Shown: piece by piece, positions 54,301 to 61,952 of the stretch | How positions within the stretch are numbered: the stretch's first letter is position 1 | How the letters are laid out: every line of letters begins with the position of its first letter | NCBI RefSeq assembly: GCF_965278975.1 | Contig: NZ_OZ257126.1 | Location: forward strand, 4,526,001-4,590,000 | DNA length: 64,000 nucleotides | DNA from: Ferrovibrio sp965278975 | Lineage (GTDB): Bacteria; Pseudomonadota; Alphaproteobacteria; Ferrovibrionales; Ferrovibrionaceae | Reading direction: 5' to 3' | The notes under the pieces: model-generated | Told to the model about the DNA's origin: nothing | Seen by the model: only the letters and a program-made list of their open reading frames with translations | Databases searched by the model: none | Program-made: the position numbers and the translations under genes

Positions 54301-54822
54301 GCCGAAACCGTGGCGCGCTATGCCTACAAGCTGATGGCCTACAAGGACGAATACGAAGTGGCGCGGCTTTACACCGACGGCGACTTCAAGGCCAAGCTGA
54401 ACGCGCAGTTCGAGGGCGACTTCACCCTGGAATTCCACCTGGCGCCGCCGCTGCTGACCAAGGATGACCCGCAGACCGGCCTGCCGAAGAAGATGCAGTT
54501 CGGCCCCTGGATGCTGAAGGCTTTCGGCCTGCTGGCCCGCTTCAAGCATCTGCGCGGCACGGCGCTGGATATCTTCGGCTATACCGAGGAACGCAAGACG
54601 GAGCGCCAGCTGATCAAGGATTACGAAAAACTGCTGGCCGAACTCTGCGCCAACCTCACCCCGGCCAATCATGCGCTGGCGCTGGAACTGGCGGCGATCC
54701 CGGAAGAAATCCGCGGCTACGGCCATGTGAAGCTGAAGCATTTGCAGGCGGCGAAGGAAAAGGAAGCCGCCCTGCTCGCCAGCTTCCGCAATCCGGCGCC
54801 GCTGGCGAGCGCAGCGGAGTAG
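51325..54822 (+). CDS. indolepyruvate ferredoxin oxidoreductase family protein (single chain)
   Basis: 1165 residues from the ATG at 51325, preceded by AGGAGG; a longer frame to 51262 is rejected. The N-terminal part contains ISGYRGSPLGMFDQQ for pyrimidine binding. The TPP domain has SGCPHNTSTRVPEGSRAAAGIGCHFMA and the GDGTYFHSG Mg2+-binding area. A Fe-S domain has CEGCGDCSVKSNC and further Cys at the QSACNKDFSCVNGFCPS segment. The gamma domain starts NILITGIGGTGVVTIGQILG. It oxidatively decarboxylates 2-oxoacids (aryl pyruvates or branched-chain) to acyl-CoA. The fused form is typical of Proteobacteria. Confidence 0.95.
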   Translation: MLTNVTLDDKYTLEKGRVFLTGTQALVRLPMLQRKRDLLAGLNTGCFISGYRGSPLGMFDQQLWKARKFLKENHIHFQPGLNEDMAATSVWGSQQVGMFPGANYDGVFGVWYGKGPGVDRAMDVFKHANSAGTSPNGGVLALCGDDHGAASSTLAHQSEHMMMAAMIPMLNPASVQEFLDYGLIGWAMSRYAGIWVGFKCQTETVESSASVSIDPERLVLQYPTDFAMPEGGLNIRWPDGVLDQELRLQQHKVYAALAFARANKIDRVVIDSPRARLGIITTGKSYLDVRQALDELGIDDKLAAEIGIRLYKVGMVWPLEREGARHFAEGLEEVLVVEEKRAMIENQLKEQLYNWREDVRPRVVGKFDENHDWILPSAGEINPGMVARAIYNRIKRFYTNPLMEERIAFLEQKAREKNVLKVTTQRTPYFCSGCPHNTSTRVPEGSRAAAGIGCHFMALWMNRETATFTQMGGEGVPWVGQAPFTNEKHIFANLGDGTYFHSGLLAVRQSIAAKVNITYKILYNDAVAMTGGQQHDGVLTPASITQQVYGEGAKKIIVVTDDPDKYPVDTPWAPGVTIRHRDELDAVQKELREIEGCTVLVYDQTCAAEKRRRRKRGTFPDPQKRAFINDAVCEGCGDCSVKSNCVSVEPLETELGRKRKINQSACNKDFSCVNGFCPSFVTVHGGRLKRAKVQAGKTGPSEADIAAMIEKLPKPEVPGLEQPYNILITGIGGTGVVTIGQILGMAAHLEGYGTSVLDFTGLAQKNGAVLSHVRIASDPQDIHAVRVAAGGADLVLGCDMVVAASPDALDKMHSGATRVVINSHRTPTAAFTLNPNIQFDEIGMVQAIRKAAGDNLSEFLEGTRIATALMGDAIATNMFMLGYAVQRGLIPLKLEAVLKAIELNGATVEGNIRALNWGRLYAQDPKLVEGIARPAIPPAELQVFATSLEDIVAKRYDLLVAYQDKAYAEKYKALVESVRQAETAKAKGFTGLAETVARYAYKLMAYKDEYEVARLYTDGDFKAKLNAQFEGDFTLEFHLAPPLLTKDDPQTGLPKKMQFGPWMLKAFGLLARFKHLRGTALDIFGYTEERKTERQLIKDYEKLLAELCANLTPANHALALELAAIPEEIRGYGHVKLKHLQAAKEKEAALLASFRNPAPLASAAE

Positions 54823-54835
54823 TCACCTCATCTTT

Positions 54836-54904
54836 GTCATGCCGGCGAAAGCCGGCATCCCATTTCGCTCAGTAAATGGGACCTTCGCTTTCGCGAAGGT
54901 GACA
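54836..54904. repeat. paired palindromic repeat, ATCCCATTT family
   Basis: Left unit GTCATGCCGGCG...GGCATCCCATTT, right unit AAATGGGACCTTCGC...GCGAAGGTGAC. Same architecture as the element at 27356-27424, between the oxidoreductase gene and the hydrolase gene. Confidence 0.8.
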
Positions 54905-55000
54905 ACTACGCATAAAGTTGCCATTTCCCTCACGGCATGCCGCTACGGCATTACCACAAAGGTAATTGCCAAGCCGCCGGAGCCATGGCCTGATTGCGCC

Positions 55001-55849
55001 ATGAGCGAACCGATCATCCTCACCCGTGGCAACGGCACGCGCTTCACCCTCACGGTCTATCCGGCAGCGGCGGCTTCAGCCCCCGCCATCTTGATCCAAC
55101 CGGCAATGGGCGTGCAGGCCGGCTATTACAGCCTGCTGGCCGAAGCCTTGCAGGCAGCGGGCTACAATGTCGGCGTCTCGGAACTGCGCGGCCATGAAGC
55201 CGCCGCCGATGCGCCTCGCCCCGGCCATGGCTATGATTTCAGCTACCACGACATGCTGCATGAGGATTGGCCACTGGCCGCGCAGGCGATGCAAGCCCGT
55301 TTCCCTGCATCCAAATTCTACCTGCTCGGCCACAGCCTGGGCGGCCAGATCAGCAACCTCTATGCCAGCACCGGGCCGGCGAAACTTGATGGCCTGATCA
55401 TCATCGCCGCCTGTTCGGTGCATTGGAAACTCTGGGGCTTCTCCTTCCTGCTCTACAGCCAGGTGGCCGGTCAGATCGGCCGCGTGCTCGGGCATTTCCC
55501 GGGCAAACGTTTCCGCTTCGCCGGCCGCGAGGCCAGCGGCGTGATGCGCGACTGGGCACGCCAGGCACGCACCGGCCGCTTCATGCTCGGCAATCCGCGC
55601 GTCGATTACGAACCGAAGCTCGCCGCAGTGACGCTGCCGGTGCTGGCGATTTCATTGCAGGGCGATTTCTTCGCGCCACGCCACACGATGGATGCCCTGA
55701 TCGGCAAGATGTCCAATGCCGCCCTCACCCGCATCCATCTCGATCCCAAGGCATTGGGCTTCGACAAGATTGATCATTTCCGCTGGGTGCGGCAGCCGGC
55801 CCTGGTGATGCCGGACGTGACCAAATGGCTGGAAGCTCAGCGCGCCTAG
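55001..55849 (+). CDS. alpha/beta hydrolase
   Basis: 282 residues from the ATG at 55001; the open frame begins at 54839, but that part is repeat DNA. The nucleophile elbow is GHSLGGQ (FYLLGHSLGGQISNLYAS). An oxyanion-type strand IQPAMGVQAGYYSLLAEALQAAGYNVGVSELRGHEA precedes it. The C-terminal His is probably in KIDHFRWVRQP. Substrate unknown. Co-directional with the oxidoreductase gene across a roughly 180-base gap. Confidence 0.88.
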   Translation: MSEPIILTRGNGTRFTLTVYPAAAASAPAILIQPAMGVQAGYYSLLAEALQAAGYNVGVSELRGHEAAADAPRPGHGYDFSYHDMLHEDWPLAAQAMQARFPASKFYLLGHSLGGQISNLYASTGPAKLDGLIIIAACSVHWKLWGFSFLLYSQVAGQIGRVLGHFPGKRFRFAGREASGVMRDWARQARTGRFMLGNPRVDYEPKLAAVTLPVLAISLQGDFFAPRHTMDALIGKMSNAALTRIHLDPKALGFDKIDHFRWVRQPALVMPDVTKWLEAQRA

Positions 55850-55850
55850 C

Positions 55851-55964
55851 TCAGCGGCCCTCGTAGCATTTCACCTTGGTGACTTCGCCGCTGTCGGTTT
55901 CGGTGCTCGGCTCGCGGGAGTATTCGCCTATCCTGCAGGCTATTGCTCGCAAAGCATCACTTTA
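55851..55964 (-). pseudogene. truncated duplicate of the 3' end of the secreted-protein gene at 56357
   Basis: In frame with its stop (TGA 55851-55853) this encodes REPSTETDSGEVTKVKCYEGR, identical to the last 21 residues of the intact gene at 56357-56749. Upstream of 55917 the sequence diverges and the frame closes at 55962-55964 (TAA). So only the 3' end of a second copy, or of the same gene before an insertion event, remains here. No start or promoter is seen. Confidence 0.75.
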
Positions 55965-56423
55965 ATCGCACAATTTCTTTTTTCCACTACAACCACCGGA
56001 GCGCCTCCGATCTCTCCTACGGGTAAATAGTAAGAAATTGTCCAGACGTCACCATCGTCTTTTATCTGGGAACTTAACCGAGAGAGATTGCCAGAAGACG
56101 TGAATACCTTACGAATTGCTTGATCCGCTATGGTAAGCGCATCCTGTTCAGTGCACATTGCTCGCTCCCAAGCATATAAATGCTCAAATAAAATGCCCTC
56201 TACAAATCCCCTACCTTGGCATTACCAGGAATATTTTGCCCTTATGCCATTATAGCCGCTCCGATGAGAGGATGCGCCGTAGCGGTTTACACTGGAAAGG
56301 CCTATAGACGATCCGAATGATAGCATGGTGTGGTGCTGAAACCTGATCCGGGAGAGCTAGCGACCCTCGTAGCATTTCACCTTGGTGACTTCGCCGCTGT
56401 CGGTTTCGGTGCTCGGCTCGCGG
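55858..56423. repeat. 60-bp perfect direct repeat flanking an AT-rich insert
   Basis: Bases 55858-55917 are repeated exactly at 56364-56423, with weaker similarity continuing about 8 bases outward. The 446 bases between them are far more AT-rich than the flanks and carry the 72-residue ORF. Both repeats are the 3' end of the same gene. This is the pattern left by an insertion using a gene end as target, or by a tandem duplication with replacement of the middle. I see no integrase. Confidence 0.85.
55940..56158 (-). CDS. small NTF2-fold-like protein in the AT-rich insert
   Basis: 72 residues, preceded by GGGAG 7 bases from the ATG. The pattern ALTIADQAIRKVF, DDGDVWTISYYLP, GGAPVVVVEKRNCAI resembles small NTF2-fold proteins sometimes labelled immunity proteins; this is a weak assignment. 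It is the only plausible gene between the two 60-bp repeats. Codon use is AT-rich and unlike its neighbours, which points to foreign origin. No matching toxin is nearby. Confidence 0.5.
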   Translation of the reverse strand: MCTEQDALTIADQAIRKVFTSSGNLSRLSSQIKDDGDVWTISYYLPVGEIGGAPVVVVEKRNCAIKVMLCEQ

Positions 56424-56749
56424 TAGATTTCCATGGTGCCGCGATTGCGCAGCTTACATTCGCCGAGCGGCAGCCAGGACGACAGCAAAATCACATAGAT
56501 GAATTCGCCCGAGCCGAGGCGGTCCGGCGCGCAATAGCGCGTCACTTCCCGTGGCTTGGAGTTGACCGTGGAATGGACGCGGCCTTCCCGCTTGATGCGG
56601 ATCGGCCAATTATATTGCGTCAGGTTGGCGACGGTGACGCAGGCCTGGGCATCATCGGTGATGATCGGCGGTCGGCCCTGCGCCAAAACGGGAAGAGCCG
56701 GCAGCAGCGCGGCGACGACGCTAAGGGCTAGCGCGGCGCCGCGTGGCAT
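56357..56749 (-). CDS. small secreted protein, unknown function
   Basis: 130 residues from the ATG at 56747-56749, with a signal peptide (GAALALSVVAALLPALPVLAQ). The mature part has cysteines in DDAQACVTVANLTQYNWPIRI, TRYCAPDRL, LGECKLRNRG and the C-terminal VKCYEGR, so two disulphides are plausible. The 3' end is the segment duplicated at 55858. Family not recognised. A longer frame to 56794 overlaps gapR and is unlikely. Confidence 0.78.
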   Translation of the reverse strand: MPRGAALALSVVAALLPALPVLAQGRPPIITDDAQACVTVANLTQYNWPIRIKREGRVHSTVNSKPREVTRYCAPDRLGSGEFIYVILLSSWLPLGECKLRNRGTMEIYREPSTETDSGEVTKVKCYEGR

Positions 56750-56750
56750 C

Positions 56751-57017
56751 TCACTCCGCCGCCTCTTGCATGCCGAGTGCGTCCATATAGACATCGAGCA
56801 GTTCGTTCTGCTCGGCCAGATCGGCCTTGTCCATTTTGCGCAGGCGGATCACCTGGCGCAGGATCTTGACGTCGAAGCCATGGCCCTTGGCCTCGGCATA
56901 GACTTCCTTCACGTCGTCGGCCAGCGCCTTCTTCTCTTCTTCCAGGCGCTCGATGCGCATGACGAGCTGCTTGAGCTGGTCGGCGGCGAAATTGCCGGTC
57001 TTCAACTTGGTGGCCAT
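56751..57017 (-). CDS. gapR: nucleoid-associated protein GapR (DUF2312)
   Basis: 88 residues, the family length. GapR is a tetrameric coiled-coil protein that clamps overtwisted AT-rich DNA and supports replication in alphaproteobacteria. The sequence shows the expected heptad-rich helices (QLKQLVMRIERLEEEKKALADDVKEVYAEAKGHGFDVKILRQVIRLRKMD) and the signature KGHGFDVKILRQVIRLR. It sits 1 base upstream of the secreted protein gene and 112 bases downstream of DUF1244. Confidence 0.95.
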   Translation of the reverse strand: MATKLKTGNFAADQLKQLVMRIERLEEEKKALADDVKEVYAEAKGHGFDVKILRQVIRLRKMDKADLAEQNELLDVYMDALGMQEAAE

Positions 57018-57129
57018 GACTGTCCTCGGGATAGGCGGAATTCCAGGGGCGGATTATAGCCGAGGCGGCCCGGCGCGGAACCGCCGCGCCTTAGTTATCC
57101 ACAAGCAACATGACACCTTGTGGGCAACC

Positions 57130-57444
<315 letters not shown>

Positions 57445-57455
57445 AAGCCCCTCCT

Positions 57456-58580
57456 TCACGCGAAGTTCAGCGTTTCCTGGCATAGCCAGTCTACCACGGC
57501 ACGCAGCGCCGCGGCATGGTCTGATCCATTATCTAGGGCGGCGCGGTAGACCAGCAACTGGCGCTGTGCCGAGGTACCGCGCGCCAGGATGGCCCGCGCG
57601 CCCTGCACTTCCGCCCAGTAGCCGCCGGCCTGGGCTTCCTCGCGCACCAGTTCGATCAGTTCCTCCAGCAGCAGGGCGTAATCCACCGCTTCGCCCTTGC
57701 CGAAATCCACCAGTTTGCCCTCAACGCCATAACGGGCGGCACGCCAGCGGTTCTCGTCGATCAGGGCATTGGCATAAAGCCGCCAGCGCTGGTTGCGCTG
57801 CTTCAACCGCAGCAGGGCTGCCAGCAGGCCGCGATACAGCGCCGCGATGCTGATGGCATCGTCCACCTGGGTGCAGACATCGGTGACACGCAGTTCCAAG
57901 GTCGGGAAACGCGCCGAGGGCCGGATGTCCCACCACAGCTTGGTGCCATCGTCGATCAGGCCCGCCATCACCATGCGGCCGACCAGCCGCTGGTATTCGC
58001 CCCAGCTCTCGAACCGTTCCGGCAGGCCGGTACGCGGCAGGCTGTCGAAAATCGAAACCCGGTAGCTTTGCAGGCCGGTCACTTCGCCCTGCCAGAACGG
58101 CGATGAGGTGGAAAGCGCCAGCAGATGCGGCAGGAAATAGCTGACCTGATTCATCAGGTCGATACGCAGATCCTCGTCGGCAATACCGACATGCACATGC
58201 AGGCCGCAGATCACTAGGCGGCGCGCCACGCCGGCAAGGTCGCTGGCCAGGGCATCATAGCGCGGACGATCGGTATGCCGTTGCTCGGCCCAGCGCGCGA
58301 AGGGATGGGTGCCGGCGGCAATCGGCGCCAGGCCATGGCGCGCGGCCACATCGGCCACCGCGCGGCGCAGCCGCACCAGATCGGCGCGTGCCTCGGCCAA
58401 GCTGCCGCAGACGCCGGTGGCAACCTCGATCTGGCATTTGAGAAATTCCGGGTTGACCTGGCCGCCGGCCACCTGCTGCGCCTCGGCCAGCATCGCATCG
58501 GGCGGCTCCACGGCCAGCGCACCGCTGGCCCGCTCCACCAGCAGGTATTCCTCTTCAATGCCGATGGTGAAATCGGGCAT
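57456..58580 (-). CDS. carboxylate-amine ligase (GCS2/YbdK family)
   Basis: 374 residues, the normal YbdK size. The family is related to glutamate-cysteine ligase 2 but usually has weak glutathione-synthesis activity, so the substrate is uncertain. Signatures are FTIGIEEEYLLVERASGALA at the start, CGLHVHVGIADEDLRIDLMNQV, and LWWDIRPSARFPTLELRVTDVCT. Residues EEEY at positions 9-12 likely bind metal. It starts 3 bases after the N-formylglutamate amidohydrolase gene, as one unit. Confidence 0.93.
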   Translation of the reverse strand: MPDFTIGIEEEYLLVERASGALAVEPPDAMLAEAQQVAGGQVNPEFLKCQIEVATGVCGSLAEARADLVRLRRAVADVAARHGLAPIAAGTHPFARWAEQRHTDRPRYDALASDLAGVARRLVICGLHVHVGIADEDLRIDLMNQVSYFLPHLLALSTSSPFWQGEVTGLQSYRVSIFDSLPRTGLPERFESWGEYQRLVGRMVMAGLIDDGTKLWWDIRPSARFPTLELRVTDVCTQVDDAISIAALYRGLLAALLRLKQRNQRWRLYANALIDENRWRAARYGVEGKLVDFGKGEAVDYALLLEELIELVREEAQAGGYWAEVQGARAILARGTSAQRQLLVYRAALDNGSDHAAALRAVVDWLCQETLNFA

Positions 58581-58583
58581 GGC

Positions 58584-59348
58584 TCAAGCTGCGAGGATCG
58601 CGGTGCCGTTTTCGGCCAGGATGCGGCGGAAGCAACGGTCGAGCCGTGCGGCCCATTCGGCGACGCCGGCTTCATCCGCGATCAGGTCCTGGCGGATTTC
58701 CACCAGCACATGCGGCAGGCCACGGCGTTCGCCATGCTCGCGGATGCTGTAGCCGGCCTGGCTGCGGCCGCTGTAAGGCTCGTTGTCGCCCACCACCAGA
58801 TCGCCTTCCTCTCGCAATGCCTGCATCAGCGGGATCGCCAGGCGGCCATCCTGGTTCCACAGGATGCCGGCATGCCAGGGCCGGTCGCGGCCCTTCATGC
58901 GCGGGGTGAAGGAATGAATCGACAGCACCGCCGGGTTGGTACTGCGCTGCAGGGCATTGTCGATATGCGCCGCCACCGAGGAATGGTAGGGCGTGAAATA
59001 GTTGTCGATGCGGCGCTGGCGCTCGGCATCGTCGATGGCGCGGTTGGCCGGCACGATCACGCCATCACTGATTTCGCAGATCAGAGTGGGGTCATCCGGG
59101 GCACGGTTGATATCGATCACCAGGCGGGAATAGCCGCTGAACAAGGCCGGCGCATCCAGGCTCTGGCTCAATTTCTCGGTGACCAGGGCAGCGCCCGGGT
59201 CCCAGCCGATATGCCGGGTGATCTGTTCCCGGCTCAAGCCGAGATCGCCGAGTTCCGCTGGAACCGCGTGGCTGGCATGGTCGCAGAGCAGCACCGCCGG
59301 GGCGCGGCCGGAACCATTGAGGATGCGAAAAGAGGCAGGCTCGGTCAT
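58584..59348 (-). CDS. N-formylglutamate amidohydrolase family protein
   Basis: 254 residues from the ATG at 59346-59348; an upstream in-frame region to 59561 is rejected because it overlaps the promoter of the flavoprotein gene. Family stretches are LLCDHASHAVPAELGDLGL, HIGWDPGAALVTEKLSQSLDAPALFSGYSRLVIDINR and ILSIHSFTPRM-like VLSIHSFTPRMKGRDRPWHAG. A metal-dependent deformylase/amidohydrolase. Its pairing with the GCS2-type ligase suggests a shared amide or gamma-glutamyl substrate. Confidence 0.92.
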   Translation of the reverse strand: MTEPASFRILNGSGRAPAVLLCDHASHAVPAELGDLGLSREQITRHIGWDPGAALVTEKLSQSLDAPALFSGYSRLVIDINRAPDDPTLICEISDGVIVPANRAIDDAERQRRIDNYFTPYHSSVAAHIDNALQRSTNPAVLSIHSFTPRMKGRDRPWHAGILWNQDGRLAIPLMQALREEGDLVVGDNEPYSGRSQAGYSIREHGERRGLPHVLVEIRQDLIADEAGVAEWAARLDRCFRRILAENGTAILAA

Positions 59349-59448
59349 GGGCAGGCTGTTGCTCTTTTGATAGGCCCGGACCTGGTTAATTGCAAGGCCA
59401 CCCCGGGCCGCATAAAGTGACCGTGAAGAAAAAACCGCAGGTATTCCA

Positions 59449-60735
59449 GTGTTGCAGCATGTCGCCATTGTTGGCAGCGGCCCGTCCGGCCTGTTTTGCG
59501 CCGATGCCCTGATCCGCCAGAATCCGGCCCTGAAGATCGATGTGATCGACCGTCTGCCCACCCCCTATGGCCTGGTGCGGTTCGGCGTGGCGCCGGATCA
59601 TCAGGGAACCAAAGCCGTCACGCGGCAATTCGACCGCCTGTTCGCCAACCCGAATATCCGGTTCCTGGGCCGGCTGGAGGTCGGCACCGACCTGCCCCTG
59701 AGCATCCTGCACGCGAATTACGATGCCGTGGTCCTGGCGGTCGGCGCGCATCAGGATCGCCCGCTCGGCCTGCCGGGTTCCGGGCTGGCCGGGGTCTATG
59801 GCTCGATGGCCTTCGTCGGCTGGTATAACGGCCACCCCGATTTCGCCGAACTGAACCCGCTGCTGGGCAGCAGCGTGGCCATCATCGGCCAGGGCAACGT
59901 GGCGGTGGATATCGCCCGCCTGCTGGCCAAGACACCGGCGGAACTCAGCACAAGCGATCTCTGTGCCCATGCAGCCGAAGCCATCCAGGCCGCCGGCATC
60001 ACCGATATCTACATGATCGGCCGCCGTGGCCCGATCGAGGCCAGCTTCACCAGCGCCGAACTCGGTGAACTCGGCAAGCTGGAACGCCTGCGCCCGGTGC
60101 TGCGCAAAAGCGACCTGCCCGACACCATTCCCGCCGGCCTTGATCCGAACGAGGCCAAGGTGAAGGAGCGTAACCTGCAGCTGCTGCATGAATATGCGCA
60201 GCGCAGCGACGACAAGCCGGTGAAGCTGCATTTCCTGTTCCACAGCGCGCCGCTGGAGCTGACCGGCACGGACCGCGTCGAGGGCTTGCATGTCACCGGC
60301 GGCACCAAGCCGCTTGAGGTCGGCACGGTGATCAGCGCCATCGGCTATCACACCGCGCCCAAGGGCGACCTGCCCGCACCGGCCGCAAACGGCAGGCTGG
60401 CCAACAGCGACGGCCTGATCGCGCCGGGCCTCTATGTGGTCGGCTGGGCCAAGCGCGGCCCCAGCGGCACTATCCCCACCAACCGCTCGGAAGCCAAAGC
60501 GGTAGCCGACCGCCTGCTGGCCGATTTCGCCAGTGATGCCGCACCGGCCAAGCCCGGCAGCGCCGGGCTGGATGCCTGGCTGGGGCAACAGGGCATTGCC
60601 GTGCTGGACTTCGCAGCCTGGAAGCAGATCGAGGCCGCCGAGATCGCGGCGGCACGCCCTGGCGCGCCGCGCGAAAAGCTGGCGCGCTGGGCAGACCTGC
60701 TCTCGATCCAGGCGCAGCAGCAGGCACAGCAGTGA
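59449..60735 (+). CDS. ferredoxin-NADP reductase-like FAD protein (adrenodoxin reductase family)
   Basis: 428 residues, GTG start (59449). It has an FAD loop GSGPSGLFCADAL (9-21) and YGLVRFGVAPDHQGTK, typical of adrenodoxin-reductase-like enzymes. The NADP loop is IIGQGNVAVDIARLL (146-160), with RRGPIEASFTSAELGEL after it. It transfers electrons from NADPH to a ferredoxin; the ferredoxin partner is not in the window. A C-terminal extension of about 60 residues is rich in Ala/Gln. It overlaps the next gene by 4 bases (GTGA). Confidence 0.92.
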   Translation: MLQHVAIVGSGPSGLFCADALIRQNPALKIDVIDRLPTPYGLVRFGVAPDHQGTKAVTRQFDRLFANPNIRFLGRLEVGTDLPLSILHANYDAVVLAVGAHQDRPLGLPGSGLAGVYGSMAFVGWYNGHPDFAELNPLLGSSVAIIGQGNVAVDIARLLAKTPAELSTSDLCAHAAEAIQAAGITDIYMIGRRGPIEASFTSAELGELGKLERLRPVLRKSDLPDTIPAGLDPNEAKVKERNLQLLHEYAQRSDDKPVKLHFLFHSAPLELTGTDRVEGLHVTGGTKPLEVGTVISAIGYHTAPKGDLPAPAANGRLANSDGLIAPGLYVVGWAKRGPSGTIPTNRSEAKAVADRLLADFASDAAPAKPGSAGLDAWLGQQGIAVLDFAAWKQIEAAEIAAARPGAPREKLARWADLLSIQAQQQAQQ

Positions 60736-61952
60736 GCACCACGCCGGCATCGCCAGCCGCCGCCCCCTTGTCGGTATGGCAGGTGCTGGCCGCCACCACC
60801 GGCACGCAATCGCTCTCCACGCTCTGCGCGCTCGGCCTTTCGGCGGTAGCACCGCGCGCTGCCGAATCCTTGGGCGTGGGCCCGGCGATGGTCGGCTATC
60901 AGGTCGGCATTGTGTATTTCGGCGCTATGCTCACCTCGCTGATCGGCGGCAGCGTAGTGCGCCGCTTCGGCCCGGCGCGGGCCAGCCAGATCGCGCTCTG
61001 GGTTTCGGTGGTCGGCTGCGCGCTCACCGCCTATGGCAGCCTGTGGAGCATGGCGCTCGGGGCCCTTGTGATGGGCTCCGGCTATGGCTTCACCAATCCG
61101 GCCGCCTCGCTGCTGCTGAGCCGGCTGCCCTCCACCGGGCGCATGAACCTGATTTTCTCGATCAAGCAATGCGGCGTGCCGATTGGCGGCATGCTGGCCG
61201 GGCTGCTGCTGCCGCCAGTGACGCTGGCTTTCGGCTGGCAGGCGGCGATGCTGCTCTGCTCGCTGCTGGCCCTGGGCCTCAGTCTGCTGCTGCAACGGGT
61301 GCGCAATCATTGGGATGCCGAGCGTGAGCTTGAGACCCGGATTTTCAACCGGCCGCTCGATGGCCTGATGATGATCTGGGCGCATCCGATCCTGCGCTGG
61401 CTCGGCCTGGCTTCGCTGGCCTATTCCGCGGTGCAGTTGAGCGTCACCGGTTTCCTGGTCACCTATCTGGTGGCGGAAGTCGAATTCACGCTGCTGGCTG
61501 CCGGCGGCCTGCTGGCGCTGGTGCAGGTGGCCGGCGCCTGCGGTCGCCTTACCTGGGGCTGGCTGGCTGACCGGCTGCGTTCCGGCCTGCTGGTGCTGAT
61601 CATCAATGGCGTGATCGCGGTGTTCGCCGCCTTTGCCACGGCAGCGATCACGCCGCATTGGCCCTGGCTGGCCATCGCCGCCGCCACCATGCTGTTCGGC
61701 TTCTGCGCCATCGGCTGGAACGGCGTGTTCATTGCCGTGATCGCACGCCAGGCACCGCCAGGCCAGATCGGCAATGCCACCGGCGGCACGCTCAGCATCA
61801 CCTATGCCGGCGTGCTGGCCGGGCCATCATTGTTTGCCGCCCTGCATGACAAGGCAGGCATGAGCTATGGCGCGGCTTACGCGCTGATGGCGGTGGCAAC
61901 GCTGATCGGCATCGCCTTGCTGCTGCAAGGCCGGCGCGGCATCAAGCGCTAG
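60732..61952 (+). CDS. MFS transporter
   Basis: 406 residues, GTG start in a GTGA overlap. Twelve hydrophobic segments. Loop motif GGSVVRRFGPARASQIAL is after helix 2, with the matching GWLADRLRSG in the second half. A helix 4-5 region has SGYGFTNPAASLLLSRLPSTGRMNLIFSIKQCGVPIGGMLAG, as in cyanate/nitrate-type carriers. Substrate unknown. Its stop shares a CTAG with the convergent TonB-like gene. Confidence 0.88.
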   Translation: MSTTPASPAAAPLSVWQVLAATTGTQSLSTLCALGLSAVAPRAAESLGVGPAMVGYQVGIVYFGAMLTSLIGGSVVRRFGPARASQIALWVSVVGCALTAYGSLWSMALGALVMGSGYGFTNPAASLLLSRLPSTGRMNLIFSIKQCGVPIGGMLAGLLLPPVTLAFGWQAAMLLCSLLALGLSLLLQRVRNHWDAERELETRIFNRPLDGLMMIWAHPILRWLGLASLAYSAVQLSVTGFLVTYLVAEVEFTLLAAGGLLALVQVAGACGRLTWGWLADRLRSGLLVLIINGVIAVFAAFATAAITPHWPWLAIAAATMLFGFCAIGWNGVFIAVIARQAPPGQIGNATGGTLSITYAGVLAGPSLFAALHDKAGMSYGAAYALMAVATLIGIALLLQGRRGIKR

